The position numbers and the translations under genes were made by a program. Below, piece by piece: positions 34,509-43,321 of a DNA stretch of 64,000 nt (positions are counted from its first letter, which is position 1; every line of letters starts with the position of its first letter). This stretch comes from Ruminococcus sp. (GTDB lineage Bacteria; Bacillota; Clostridia; Oscillospirales; Ruminococcaceae). The notes beneath the pieces were generated by a model. It did not search any database. It worked only from the letters and a program-made list of their open reading frames with translations, and had not been told where the DNA came from. Location of the stretch: NCBI GenBank assembly GCA_016290875.1, contig JAEEVL010000002.1, forward strand, positions 186,001 to 250,000. Direction: 5' to 3'.

Positions 34509-37500
34509 ATGCACAACAAAATAGCAAAGGCTATTACTGGCAGCCTTACAGCTGCTGCAATGCTCGCTACCAGCGCTGTAGCATTCATTCCTATGAACGC
34601 TTCTGCTGGTCAGATTCTCGGTCAGGTTGACTTCGACGAAGGCGTAGGTCTTCCTTGGCACACTTGCGAAACTAACCCCGCAAGACAGACATTCGATATC
34701 GACGGCGGTACTTATAATGTTCACATTGAGAACTCAGACGGTACAGCTGGTAGATGGGACCTTCAGCTCCGTCACAGAGGCCTTTCTCTTGATACAAGCC
34801 ATACCTACACTATAAGCGGTGATATCACAGCTGATACTGATGGTTGGATCTATGCTAAGATCGGTAACTATGCTGGTACAGAAGAGCTTTGGCACAATAT
34901 CTCCGGTCAGGAGTGGCAGCCTGTTCAGATCAAGAAGGGTGAGAAGTTCCATTTCGAGGATACATTTACTCCTAAGCAGTCTATGGAAGTTGCTGAGTGG
35001 GCTTTCCATTATTCCAATTCTGTTGGTACAGCTGCTGAAGCAGAGTTTGGCCATAAGGATACAGGTTTCCCGAAGGGTGCTACTATCAGCTTTGATAACC
35101 TTTCACTCGTTGAGTCTGGTTCCAGAGTATTCCCCAAGGAAGAAGAATTCGGTATCATCAGACCTAAGAGCAACGTTCGTCTCAATCAGGTTGGTTATTA
35201 CACAAACTTAGCTAAGAAGGCTTCTTACGTAACTGATGAAAAGGATCCTCTTGAATTTGAGGTTCGTGATTCTTCCGGTACTGTTGTTAAGAAGGGCACA
35301 ACTAAATTCTTTGGTGAAGACCCTGATTCCGGTAACGGCAAGAAGGAAACATATACAGATGCTAACAATAAGTCTGTAACTAAGGAAAAGGACTCTGGTC
35401 AGTATGTTCATATCATTGACTTCTCCGATGTTACAAAGGCTGGCAAGTACACTATATTTGTTAAGGATACAACAGGTGTTTCCGGTACAAAGTACGCTAA
35501 GACAGACGGCGCTTGGGATACAAAGCTCAGCGGTGACAAGCTTATGTGGAAGAACTGGAAGACTGATAAAGAGTATGTTATGAACCAGTCTTGCGAGTTC
35601 GAGATCGGTGATGACATTTACGGCGGTCTTCTTACTCAGGCAATGAGCTACTACTATCAGAACCGTTCTAATTCTTCTTGTGAAGAAAAGTATGTTTCCG
35701 GATTTGAGAATCCTAATTCAACAGCTCCCCTTACACATACTGAAAAGGGACATCCGGACGATGTTGCTCAGGTTCAGAAGGCTTGGATCAAGTCCTACAT
35801 GAGCGAGGATGAGACAGTAACCGGCGTTTCTGTAGATGGTACAGGCGGTTGGTACGATGCTGGTGACCACGGTAAATACGCTGTTAACGGCGGTGTATCT
35901 GTATGGACACTCCAGAACATCTATGAAATGACTAAGAAGCTCGGCACAGATGCTAAGTGGACAGACGGTAAGACAGTTCGTATCCCTGAGAATGGTGATA
36001 AGGCTCCTGACGTACTCGACGAAGCAAGATATGAGCTCGAGTGGATGATGAAGATGCAGGTTCCTGCTTCTGACTCAATTTGGGGCAAGAAGTGCGAAGG
36101 CATGGTTTACCACAAGCTCCACGACCAGAAGTGGACAGGTCTTGCTATCCATGCTTGGAAGTACGAAGGATTCAAGGGCTGCGTTCGTATCGCTAAGCCT
36201 CCAACGTATGCTGCTTCATTCAACCTCGCTGCTTGCGGCGCTCAGGCTGCACGTCTTTGGAAGGGCATTGATGATTCATTCGCTGATGATGCTCTCGCAG
36301 CTGCTGAGAAGGCATATGCTGCAGTTAAGAAGTCCGGTACTGGTTACCAGGTACCTGAGGGTAACTGGGAGACAGATCCTCAGTTCGCTCCTCTCGATCA
36401 GGCTATCGGCGGTGGTCCTTACGGTGATACATATGTAATGGACGATATGTACTGGGCTGCTTGTGAGCTTTATATCACAACAGGCAAGGAAGAGTATAAG
36501 AAGGATATCGAGGCTTATGAGAATCCTAACGACAGCACAGGCTACGATAAGGCATACAGCCTTACATCTAACCTCGGCGGTGGTGAGAACAAGGGTTCAC
36601 TCAGTTCCTTCAACTGGGGTTGTACATCCGGTCTCGGAACACTTTCACTCTACCTCAACAGCGATAAGCTCGATTCTACAGCTGCTAAGACTGTAAAGGA
36701 TTCTATCCTCCACGCTGCTGACGTTTATATTGACGAGCAGGCTGATCAGGGTATGGGTATTCCTTACCACGGAACAACATTCGAAGATGCTATCAACATC
36801 GGACCTGGAATCAAGGTTACAGGTTATGAGTGGGGTTCAAACTCATTTGTTATCAACAACGCTATCGTAATGGCTTATGCTTATGATGCTTCTCAGCAGG
36901 TTAAGTACTTAAACGGTGCTTCAGAAGCTCTTGACTACATCTTCGGACGTAACGGACTTTGCTTCTCTTATGTATCCGGTTGGGGTGATACAACACTTAC
37001 ATATCCTCACCACAGATTCTGGGCTGGCGGTCTTGACAAGAACTTCCCGCTCGCACCTAAGGGCGTACTTTCTGGTGGTCCTGGTGCTGGTATGCAGGAT
37101 CCTTACATCGCTGGTGCTGGTTATAAGAGAGGTACTCTCGCAAGCCAGAAGTGCTATGTTGACTCTGCAGAAGCTTGGTCTGTAAATGAGATCACAATCA
37201 ACTGGAATGCTCCTCTTGTTTGGATGGCTTCTTACATGGATGACGTTGCAAATGAGCCGATTCCTGTGCCTACAACTACAAGCGAAACTTCAAGCGACCT
37301 CAAGATGACTCAGTGGGGCGATGCTAACCTCGATGGCAGCACAAACATTGCTGACTGTGTTCTCGTAATGCAGGTTGCTACAAACCCTGATAAGTACGCA
37401 GTAGGCAAGTCTTCTGTAAGCATCAAGCCTCAGGGCGTAGTAAATGCTGACGTTGACGATAAGAAGGGTCTCTCAAACTCTGATGCTCTTCTCATCCAGA

Positions 37501-37535
37501 AGTACAAGCTCGGTCTCATCACACCCGAGGTTTAA
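34509..37535 (+). CDS. cellulosomal CBM4-Ig-GH9 cellulase with dockerin
   Basis: A 1,008-residue secreted cellulase. The start ATG follows GGGAGGG. Parts: signal peptide (about 1-35); CBM4-like domain (about 36-195; VDFDEGVGLPW); Ig-like domain (about 215-310; NVRLNQVGYY); GH9 (about 370-905) with GGWYDAGDHGKY, LTYPHHRFW and WSVNEITINWN; a short linker; and a dockerin (about 935-1,003; GDANLDGSTNIADCVLVMQ). The CBM4-Ig-GH9 order is that of CbhA-type enzymes acting on cellulose chain ends. Codon use is the most strongly biased of the enzymes here (GCT, GGT, AAG), suggesting very high expression. The gene at 1-2,651 is a likely paralogue. Confidence 0.95.
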   Translation: MHNKIAKAITGSLTAAAMLATSAVAFIPMNASAGQILGQVDFDEGVGLPWHTCETNPARQTFDIDGGTYNVHIENSDGTAGRWDLQLRHRGLSLDTSHTYTISGDITADTDGWIYAKIGNYAGTEELWHNISGQEWQPVQIKKGEKFHFEDTFTPKQSMEVAEWAFHYSNSVGTAAEAEFGHKDTGFPKGATISFDNLSLVESGSRVFPKEEEFGIIRPKSNVRLNQVGYYTNLAKKASYVTDEKDPLEFEVRDSSGTVVKKGTTKFFGEDPDSGNGKKETYTDANNKSVTKEKDSGQYVHIIDFSDVTKAGKYTIFVKDTTGVSGTKYAKTDGAWDTKLSGDKLMWKNWKTDKEYVMNQSCEFEIGDDIYGGLLTQAMSYYYQNRSNSSCEEKYVSGFENPNSTAPLTHTEKGHPDDVAQVQKAWIKSYMSEDETVTGVSVDGTGGWYDAGDHGKYAVNGGVSVWTLQNIYEMTKKLGTDAKWTDGKTVRIPENGDKAPDVLDEARYELEWMMKMQVPASDSIWGKKCEGMVYHKLHDQKWTGLAIHAWKYEGFKGCVRIAKPPTYAASFNLAACGAQAARLWKGIDDSFADDALAAAEKAYAAVKKSGTGYQVPEGNWETDPQFAPLDQAIGGGPYGDTYVMDDMYWAACELYITTGKEEYKKDIEAYENPNDSTGYDKAYSLTSNLGGGENKGSLSSFNWGCTSGLGTLSLYLNSDKLDSTAAKTVKDSILHAADVYIDEQADQGMGIPYHGTTFEDAINIGPGIKVTGYEWGSNSFVINNAIVMAYAYDASQQVKYLNGASEALDYIFGRNGLCFSYVSGWGDTTLTYPHHRFWAGGLDKNFPLAPKGVLSGGPGAGMQDPYIAGAGYKRGTLASQKCYVDSAEAWSVNEITINWNAPLVWMASYMDDVANEPIPVPTTTSETSSDLKMTQWGDANLDGSTNIADCVLVMQVATNPDKYAVGKSSVSIKPQGVVNADVDDKKGLSNSDALLIQKYKLGLITPEV

Positions 37536-37565
37536 TTCAGAAACGTCTGAATAAATAACAAAACT

Positions 37566-37590
37566 AAAGGGACGCTCCGGCGTCCCTTTT
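37566..37590 (+). terminator. intrinsic terminator of CBM4-GH9 gene
   Basis: A 9-bp stem (37566-37574 with 37581-37589) and short T tail, 30 bases past the stop codon. Confidence 0.9.
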
Positions 37591-37650
37591 CTTTATGCCA
37601 TCAGAAGGTGAGGATTGCTGCGCTTTTCATAGGAACTTTTACAGGCAGCA

Positions 37651-37679
37651 AAAAAGCCGTCCGGAATAACCGGACGGCT
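37651..37679 (-). terminator. intrinsic terminator of rplA operon
   Basis: A 10-bp stem (37655-37664 with 37670-37679) followed on the minus strand by six T. It shows that the operon ends after rplA. Confidence 0.95.
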
Positions 37680-37693
37680 CATTTTTATATTGA

Positions 37694-38389
37694 TCAAACT
37701 CCGTACTTAGCAGTAGCAACCGGAACTCCGGGGCCCATAGTAGAAGTTACTGTGCAGCTCTTGAGGTAAGTACCTTTTGCTGCAGCAGGCTTAGCCTTAA
37801 CGATAGCTTCCATAAGTGTGGAGAAGTTCTCCTCGAGCTTTGCAGCGCCGAAAGAAGCCTTACCGATAGGACAGTGGATGATGTTTGTCTTGTCGAGACG
37901 GTACTCGATCTTACCAGCCTTAGCCTCAGTTACAGCCTTAGCTACGTCAGGTGTTACAGTACCAGCCTTCGGGTTAGGCATAAGACCACGAGGTCCGAGA
38001 ACCTTACCGAGACGTCCAACGAGTCCCATCATATCGGGTGAAGCAACAACTACGTCGAAGTCCATCCAGTTTTCCTTGAGGATCTTATCTACGAGATCCT
38101 GACCGCCAACGAATTCAGCGCCAGCTGACTGAGCAGCCTCGTACTTGTCTTCCTTGCAGAATACGCATACACGAACAGTCTTACCTGTACCGTTGGGAAG
38201 AACAACAGCGCCTCTAACCTGCTGGTCAGCGTGACGAGAGTCAACACCGAGACGGATGTGAGCTTCGATTGTTTCATCGAACTTAGCCTTTGCATTCTTG
38301 CAAACTAAATCAAGAGCCTCATTAGACTCGTACTGCTTTGCATAATCAACAGCCTTTGCGCTGTCAACATATTTCTTGCCGTGTTTCAT
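37694..38389 (-). CDS. rplA: 50S ribosomal protein L1
   Basis: A 231-residue protein of the L1 stalk of the 50S subunit, which helps release deacylated tRNA. Typical stretches are [25 protein letters not shown] and the C-terminal STMGPGV. Full length. It is last in rpmG-secE-nusG-rplK-rplA and is followed by a terminator, not by rplJ and rplL. The 124-base gap to rplK contains hairpins that could be an L1 feedback site, but I cannot match it to a known one. Confidence 0.97.
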   Translation of the reverse strand: MKHGKKYVDSAKAVDYAKQYESNEALDLVCKNAKAKFDETIEAHIRLGVDSRHADQQVRGAVVLPNGTGKTVRVCVFCKEDKYEAAQSAGAEFVGGQDLVDKILKENWMDFDVVVASPDMMGLVGRLGKVLGPRGLMPNPKAGTVTPDVAKAVTEAKAGKIEYRLDKTNIIHCPIGKASFGAAKLEENFSTLMEAIVKAKPAAAKGTYLKSCTVTSTMGPGVPVATAKYGV

Positions 38390-38513
38390 TATATTTCCTC
38401 CTATTTAAGTGGTAATACCGGCCGCTTATAGCGTTACCGGTTAGCGGAATTTTCCTCCCACCAATAGAACTCTGAACGGGATCTGAGATCCCCTCATCAT
38501 TCAATCATTAAAA

Positions 38514-38939
38514 TTAGTCAACAACTACAACGCCCATTAAACGAGCTGTACCAGCGATCATGCTCATAGCTGCCTCGAGTGAACCTGCGTTAAGGTCAGC
38601 CATCTTTGTCTCAGCGATCTTCTGGATCTGTTCCTTAGTGATGTTTGCAACCTTTGTCTTGTTAGGTACTCCTGAACCGCTCTCAATGTTGCAAGCCTTC
38701 TTGATGAGGACTGCTGCGGGAGGAGTCTTAGTGATGAATGAGAAAGAACGGTCTGCGTAAACAGTGATAACAACAGGGATGATCATACCGATGTCGTTCT
38801 TTGTTCTCTCATTGAATTCCTTTGTGAATGCCATGATATTAACGCCGTGCTGACCGAGTGCCGGACCAACAGGCGGTGCAGGAGTAGCCTTTCCTGCTGC
38901 GATCTGAAGCTTAATGTAGCCAACTACTTTCTGTGCCAT
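38514..38939 (-). CDS. rplK: 50S ribosomal protein L11
   Basis: A 141-residue protein of the GTPase-associated centre of the 50S subunit. The N-terminal part has [20 protein letters not shown]; the C-terminal RNA-binding half has the [14 protein letters not shown] end. Length is normal. An AGGAGG precedes the start. Confidence 0.97.
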   Translation of the reverse strand: MAQKVVGYIKLQIAAGKATPAPPVGPALGQHGVNIMAFTKEFNERTKNDIGMIIPVVITVYADRSFSFITKTPPAAVLIKKACNIESGSGVPNKTKVANITKEQIQKIAETKMADLNAGSLEAAMSMIAGTARLMGVVVVD

Positions 38940-39044
38940 TGTATTCGCACCTCCATAAATGTGGTAAATGGCGAGGCAAGAATTATTTTACCTCTCCCAC
39001 TGAAGCCATGCGGCTTCGTTTTGACCTGAATGATACCTTAGGTA

Positions 39045-39572
39045 TCAGTCCTCCACTAATATTACCTGACTGATAGGCAGGGTAGTGGGGGTTTCACGAC
39101 CGAACATTGATACGAGAAGATCAACGGTGCGGTCTTCGAGATTGATGTTCTGAACGACACCGATAAAGCCGTCCATAGCAGTACCTGAGATCTGAACTCT
39201 GTCGCCGACCTTGAAGTTGACAGTAACGGTTGAAACGTCAATGCCAAAGAGCTTCTGCACCTCTTCTTCAGAGAGGGGAGTGGGCTCGGAAGCCGGACCA
39301 ACGAAGCCTGTACAGCCTCTGGTATTTCTTACGACGTACCATGAATCGTCAGTAACGATCATCTTGACGAGAACGTAACCTGGGAAGGTCTTGCGCTCAA
39401 CGTCTTTTTCTTTTCCGTCAGCGATCTCAGTCGCTGTCTCAGTAGGAACTCTAACCTCCTGGATCAGTTCATGAAGCTTGCGGTTTTCAACAACCTTTTC
39501 AATATTCTGAGCTACTTTATTCTCATAGCCTGAATAAGTGTGGATAACGTACCACTTAGCCGCTTCTGACAT
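39045..39572 (-). CDS. nusG: transcription termination/antitermination factor NusG
   Basis: A 175-residue factor that binds RNA polymerase and affects pausing, termination and antitermination. The NGN domain (about 5-110) begins KWYVIHTYSGYE and contains FPGYVLVKM; the C-terminal KOW domain (about 123-170) has VGDRVQISGTAMDGFIGVV. Located between secE and rplK, as usual. GAGG precedes the start. Confidence 0.96.
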   Translation of the reverse strand: MSEAAKWYVIHTYSGYENKVAQNIEKVVENRKLHELIQEVRVPTETATEIADGKEKDVERKTFPGYVLVKMIVTDDSWYVVRNTRGCTGFVGPASEPTPLSEEEVQKLFGIDVSTVTVNFKVGDRVQISGTAMDGFIGVVQNINLEDRTVDLLVSMFGRETPTTLPISQVILVED

Positions 39573-39599
39573 AATAATCCTCCTTAGATTTCCTTCTGA

Positions 39600-39827
39600 T
39601 TAGTTGTAGATAGTACGGAACAGAGCGAGAAAAACCTCATCGACCCCTCCCACAAGAGCTGCTGAAAGGACGATAACGCCCACAACAACGGATGTGTTGT
39701 TTGCAACAGTCTTCTTGGTAGGCCATACTACCTTTTTGAATTCTACTCTGAGGTCCTTGAACCATTTCCTGATCTTGCCAGGCTGTTTCTTCTCGGACTT
39801 CTTCTCTGAAGTTGTATCCTTAGCCAT
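39600..39827 (-). CDS. secE: preprotein translocase subunit SecE
   Basis: A 75-residue SecE with a basic cytoplasmic start, an amphipathic stretch RKWFKDLRVEFKKVVWPTKK that carries the family mark, and one membrane helix (about 43-65). It is part of the SecYEG channel. The position before nusG is typical. Confidence 0.95.
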   Translation of the reverse strand: MAKDTTSEKKSEKKQPGKIRKWFKDLRVEFKKVVWPTKKTVANNTSVVVGVIVLSAALVGGVDEVFLALFRTIYN

Positions 39828-39845
39828 TAAAAATACTCCTTCCGA

Positions 39846-39995
39846 TCACTTTGTTTCCCTGTGAAGAGTGTGCTTGCGGCAGAATTTGCAATGCTTCATC
39901 ATTTCGATTCTGTCAGGGTCATTCTTCTTGTTCTTCTTGGAAACATAGTTGCGCTGCTTGCATTCAGTACAAGCTAAAGTAACCTTTACTCTCAT
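39846..39995 (-). CDS. rpmG: 50S ribosomal protein L33
   Basis: A 49-residue protein, [12 protein letters not shown] at the start and HRETK at the end. Zinc-binding cysteines are in CTEC and CKFC, the C+ form. The ATG at 39,993-39,995 follows AGGAGG with 6 bases spacing. First gene of the secE-nusG-rplK-rplA operon. Its leader, from about 40,088, contains a hairpin with CCTCCG and CGGAGG arms near 40,022-40,039. Confidence 0.96.
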   Translation of the reverse strand: MRVKVTLACTECKQRNYVSKKNKKNDPDRIEMMKHCKFCRKHTLHRETK

Positions 39996-40094
39996 ATCGG
40001 CACCTCCTGAAATAGTACTTCCTCCGACGAGCGGAGGTAGGTTGTTTGCCTCCCTCGCAGGGCATAAAAATAAAACCCCAAACGAGGTATAATC

Positions 40095-40123
40095 ATTATA
40101 TCATATAATTTCAGTAAAGTCAA
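40095..40123 (-). promoter_or_regulatory. sigma-A promoter of rpmG-secE-nusG-rplKA
   Basis: On the minus strand, TTGACT (40118-40123), 17-bp spacer, TATAAT (40095-40100). Strong match for a ribosomal operon. Confidence 0.85.
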
Positions 40124-40182
40124 GCCTTTTTTACCCTTTTTTTCAAGAAATTTCACGCAGAATAAAGATTTTTCTGCTGTGC

Positions 40183-40211
40183 TTGATTTTAACACTATAA
40201 TAATGTATAAT
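40183..40211 (+). promoter_or_regulatory. sigma-A promoter of the sugar ABC-GH105 operon
   Basis: TTGATT (40183-40188), 17-bp spacer, TATAAT (40206-40211). Diverges from the rpmG promoter, about 70 bp before the first ABC gene. I saw no clear operator. Confidence 0.75.
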
Positions 40212-40287
40212 TAAGGTAACAAGGGCAGTATACGTGCGGGAAATTTGTATGCTGCAAAATTATCATTAATTTAACGGGAGTATGGGT

Positions 40288-41598
40288 ATGTTAAGAAAGA
40301 TACTCAGAGCCGCAGCAGTTGCCTGTGTGCTCTCACTCTCTGCGTGCGGCAGCGGATCACGAGGATCCGTTACTCCGCCTGACGGCAAGCTCGACAAATG
40401 CACTATCAGATTTTCGTGGTGGGGAGGAGACGACCGCCACGAGGCTACGCTGAATGCTATCGAATTATGGAACAAAAGGCACCCTGACATAACTATAATA
40501 CCTGAATACGGTGGCTGGGACGGCTGGCAGGAAAAAGTTGCCGCTCAGCTTTCCGGAGCAAAGGAACCGGATGTGATGCAGATAAACTATGACTGGCTCG
40601 TAACGATGTCGCCTGACGGGAAGGGCTTCTACGATCTCAATGAGCTGTCATCGGCTATTGATACTTCCGGTTTAAGCGATGATATGCTTTCGTTCGGCAT
40701 GGTCGACGGCAAGCTAAACGCGATCGCAGTATCGGTCACGGGACGGAGTTTTTTCTATAATTCTGAAGTTTACAGGAGCGCCGGAGCGTCTTATCCCTCT
40801 ACCTGGGACGAGCTCATAGCGCTCGGAAGTAAATTCTATGATAAGGGCATCTATCCTCTTGACCTTGATATTCAGTCGGGAGGTACGGCGTGGTATCTGG
40901 CTGTTGTGTATGTTCAGCAGACTACCGGCAGAGAGTTCATAAGTAAGGACGGCGAGCTCGGATTTACCAAGGACGATATTAAAGCCGCCATTGATTTTTA
41001 TAAAAAGCTCGAGGATGAGCACGTTATACGCACAATAAGGACGCGTACCGACGAGGACGGCAACGCTGCGCTTTATCAGTCGCCTGAGTTTATAGGCGGA
41101 AGAGTTGCCGGTGTGCTTGAATGGGGAAGTTCTGTCGGCAAGTATGAGTCTGTGCTGACGGAGGGCACTCTCGAAGCCGGACCGCTTCTCAGCGACGGCA
41201 AAGGCAATAACGGCGGCTGGCTCGTAAAGCCGTCTATGCTGTATGCGATCTCACGCAATACAGAGCATCCCGACGAGGCTGCGGCTTTTGTGGACTTCCT
41301 GATAAATGATCCTGAGTGTGCGAAGGTGCTCGGAACTACAAGAGGAATTCCGGCTTCGCGTTATGCAGAGGAAAGCCTTGAAATGAGCGGTATGCTCGGC
41401 GGGCTTTCCAAGCAGAGCGCAGATATGCTTGAAGAAGGCAGGACAGTCGTTATAAGTCCGTATATGGAGCTCGCAAGGGTAAAGGATATGTGTAATTCTG
41501 CTCTTGAGAAAGTCTCCTACGGGACTGAAGATACGGCTTCTGCTGCCGCTGAACTCTATGATTCGCTGAATAACTATCTGGAGAAGATAAGAAAATGA
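40288..41598 (+). CDS. sugar ABC transporter substrate-binding lipoprotein
   Basis: A 436-residue binding protein of the extracellular solute-binding family 1. The start is ATG 40,288, seven bases after ACGGGAG; an ATG at 40,282 is too close to that site. A lipobox-like LSACG (Cys at about 20) indicates a lipoprotein anchored on the outer face of the membrane. IRFSWWGGDDRHEATLNAI and the later EPDVMQINYDW are typical of oligosaccharide binders. It heads an operon with two permeases and a GH105 hydrolase, so the ligand is probably an unsaturated pectin oligosaccharide. Stop overlaps the next start by 4 bases. Confidence 0.9.
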   Translation: MLRKILRAAAVACVLSLSACGSGSRGSVTPPDGKLDKCTIRFSWWGGDDRHEATLNAIELWNKRHPDITIIPEYGGWDGWQEKVAAQLSGAKEPDVMQINYDWLVTMSPDGKGFYDLNELSSAIDTSGLSDDMLSFGMVDGKLNAIAVSVTGRSFFYNSEVYRSAGASYPSTWDELIALGSKFYDKGIYPLDLDIQSGGTAWYLAVVYVQQTTGREFISKDGELGFTKDDIKAAIDFYKKLEDEHVIRTIRTRTDEDGNAALYQSPEFIGGRVAGVLEWGSSVGKYESVLTEGTLEAGPLLSDGKGNNGGWLVKPSMLYAISRNTEHPDEAAAFVDFLINDPECAKVLGTTRGIPASRYAEESLEMSGMLGGLSKQSADMLEEGRTVVISPYMELARVKDMCNSALEKVSYGTEDTASAAAELYDSLNNYLEKIRK

Positions 41599-42497
41599 AG
41601 AAACGCACCTATTGTAACCCGGTAGGCGTCAGCCGATATACCGGACTGCTGCTGATCTCGCCGTTCATAGTGGGAACTTTACTGTTTACGCTGTATCCGT
41701 TCGTATGTTCGTTCATACTTGGTATGACTGAGTATGACAATATCAGACCGCCGGAGTTCATCGGTGCTGAGAATTACCGCAGAATGCTTGATGATGATAC
41801 ATTCAGGAAATCAGTCGGTGTGACGTTCAAGTATGCAGCGCTGCTCGTCCCGATAAAGCTGGTAGTATCGCTTCTTATTGCGCTGCTGCTGAATCTCGAG
41901 ATGCGAGGCATAGGTTTGTTCCGCACGGTATTCTATATACCTTCGATACTCGGAGCAAACCTTGCAGCCGTCATTATGTGGCAGTACCTCTTTACATCTG
42001 ACGGACTTGTGAATCAGCTTCTTGAACTCATCGGAGCTTCGCCTGTAAGCTGGTACGGTGATCCCGACCGTGCGTTATTTGTGATAGTATTACTGAGACT
42101 GTGGGAATTCGGCTCTGCTATGATAATATTCCTGACAGCACTAAGAGAAATACCTAAGGAATACTATGAAGCCGCAAGAGTTGACGGCTGCGGTCCGGTC
42201 AGAGCATTTTTCAGCATAACCCTGCCGCTTCTGAAGCGTGTTATCTTCGTGAACCTTGTGCTTCAGACGATTGCAGCTATGCAGGAATTCAACGCACCGT
42301 ATATGCTCACCGGCGGAGGTCCGCTGAAGAGCACATATACGATAGGAATGCTGATATACGATGAGATGTTCCATTACAGCGATATGAACGCCGGTTATGC
42401 AAATGCCGTGTCATGGGTGCTGTTCGTGCTGACAGCGGCAGTTATAAGTGTGCTGTTCATTGTTGTACATGGCGGCAGAGAGGGGGATGACAGATGA
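41595..42497 (+). CDS. sugar ABC transporter permease (MalF-like)
   Basis: A 300-residue membrane protein with six or so helices and the ATPase-coupling EAA loop EYYEAARVDGCGP (about 190). It forms the pore with the next gene product. Starts within the stop of the binding-protein gene and its own stop overlaps the next start, so the three are tightly coupled. The operon has no ATPase gene, so it should share one from elsewhere, as with MsmX-type systems. Confidence 0.93.
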   Translation: MKKRTYCNPVGVSRYTGLLLISPFIVGTLLFTLYPFVCSFILGMTEYDNIRPPEFIGAENYRRMLDDDTFRKSVGVTFKYAALLVPIKLVVSLLIALLLNLEMRGIGLFRTVFYIPSILGANLAAVIMWQYLFTSDGLVNQLLELIGASPVSWYGDPDRALFVIVLLRLWEFGSAMIIFLTALREIPKEYYEAARVDGCGPVRAFFSITLPLLKRVIFVNLVLQTIAAMQEFNAPYMLTGGGPLKSTYTIGMLIYDEMFHYSDMNAGYANAVSWVLFVLTAAVISVLFIVVHGGREGDDR

Positions 42498-43321
42498 AGA
42501 AACTTCCGTTTTATCTCCTGCTTACAGCGGTTGCCGTTGTGATGATATATCCCTTGTTGTGGCTTGTGGGAGCTTCTTTCAAGACAAACGACGAGATATT
42601 CAGCTCGGTTTGGTTCATGCCGGATAATCTTGATATGAGTGTTTACAAGAGCGCGTGGGAGACGGTCACTCCTTACGATATGGGACACTATTTCATCAAT
42701 ACATTCTTGATAATAATACCCAAGACGGTGTTTACTGTTTTTTCATCTGTGCTTGTCGCTTACGGCTTCGCGCGGTTTGATTTTCCGCTTAAAAGAGTTT
42801 TCTTCACTCTGCTTATTGCCGGAATGCTCATGCCGTCGATAGTAACGATAATGCCGATGTATATATTCTGGAGCAAACTCGGACTGCTGGACACCTACGT
42901 CCCTCTCGTTGCACCTGCGCTGTTTGCAGGTGAGGGGATGTTCGTGTTCATTCTCGTACAATTCTTCAAGGGAGTTCCGAGAGAGTACGATGAAGCTGCC
43001 ATGATTGACGGCTGCGGTCCTCTGAGGACGCTTGTGTACGTACTTTTACCCTGTATCAGACCGGCAGTCATATCAATAGAAGTATTCACGTTCCTGTGGA
43101 CGATGAACGACTTCCTCGGACCGCTGATAATGATACACTCAGTCGAAAAATATCCGCTCTCACTCGCACTGAGACTGTCCGTAGACAGTACCGGTCAAGG
43201 ATATGAGCAGCGGAAGATAATTGCTATGTCGGTAATCGGACTGATACCGTCGATAGCGGTATTCTCACTCGCACAGAAGAAATTCGTCAGCGGTATAACT
43301 GCGGGAGGACTTACAGGATGA
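42494..43321 (+). CDS. sugar ABC transporter permease (MalG-like)
   Basis: A 275-residue membrane protein, second half of the pore. About six helices and the EAA loop EYDEAAMIDGCGP (about 161). Overlaps its neighbours by 4 bases on both sides. Confidence 0.93.
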   Translation: MKKLPFYLLLTAVAVVMIYPLLWLVGASFKTNDEIFSSVWFMPDNLDMSVYKSAWETVTPYDMGHYFINTFLIIIPKTVFTVFSSVLVAYGFARFDFPLKRVFFTLLIAGMLMPSIVTIMPMYIFWSKLGLLDTYVPLVAPALFAGEGMFVFILVQFFKGVPREYDEAAMIDGCGPLRTLVYVLLPCIRPAVISIEVFTFLWTMNDFLGPLIMIHSVEKYPLSLALRLSVDSTGQGYEQRKIIAMSVIGLIPSIAVFSLAQKKFVSGITAGGLTG

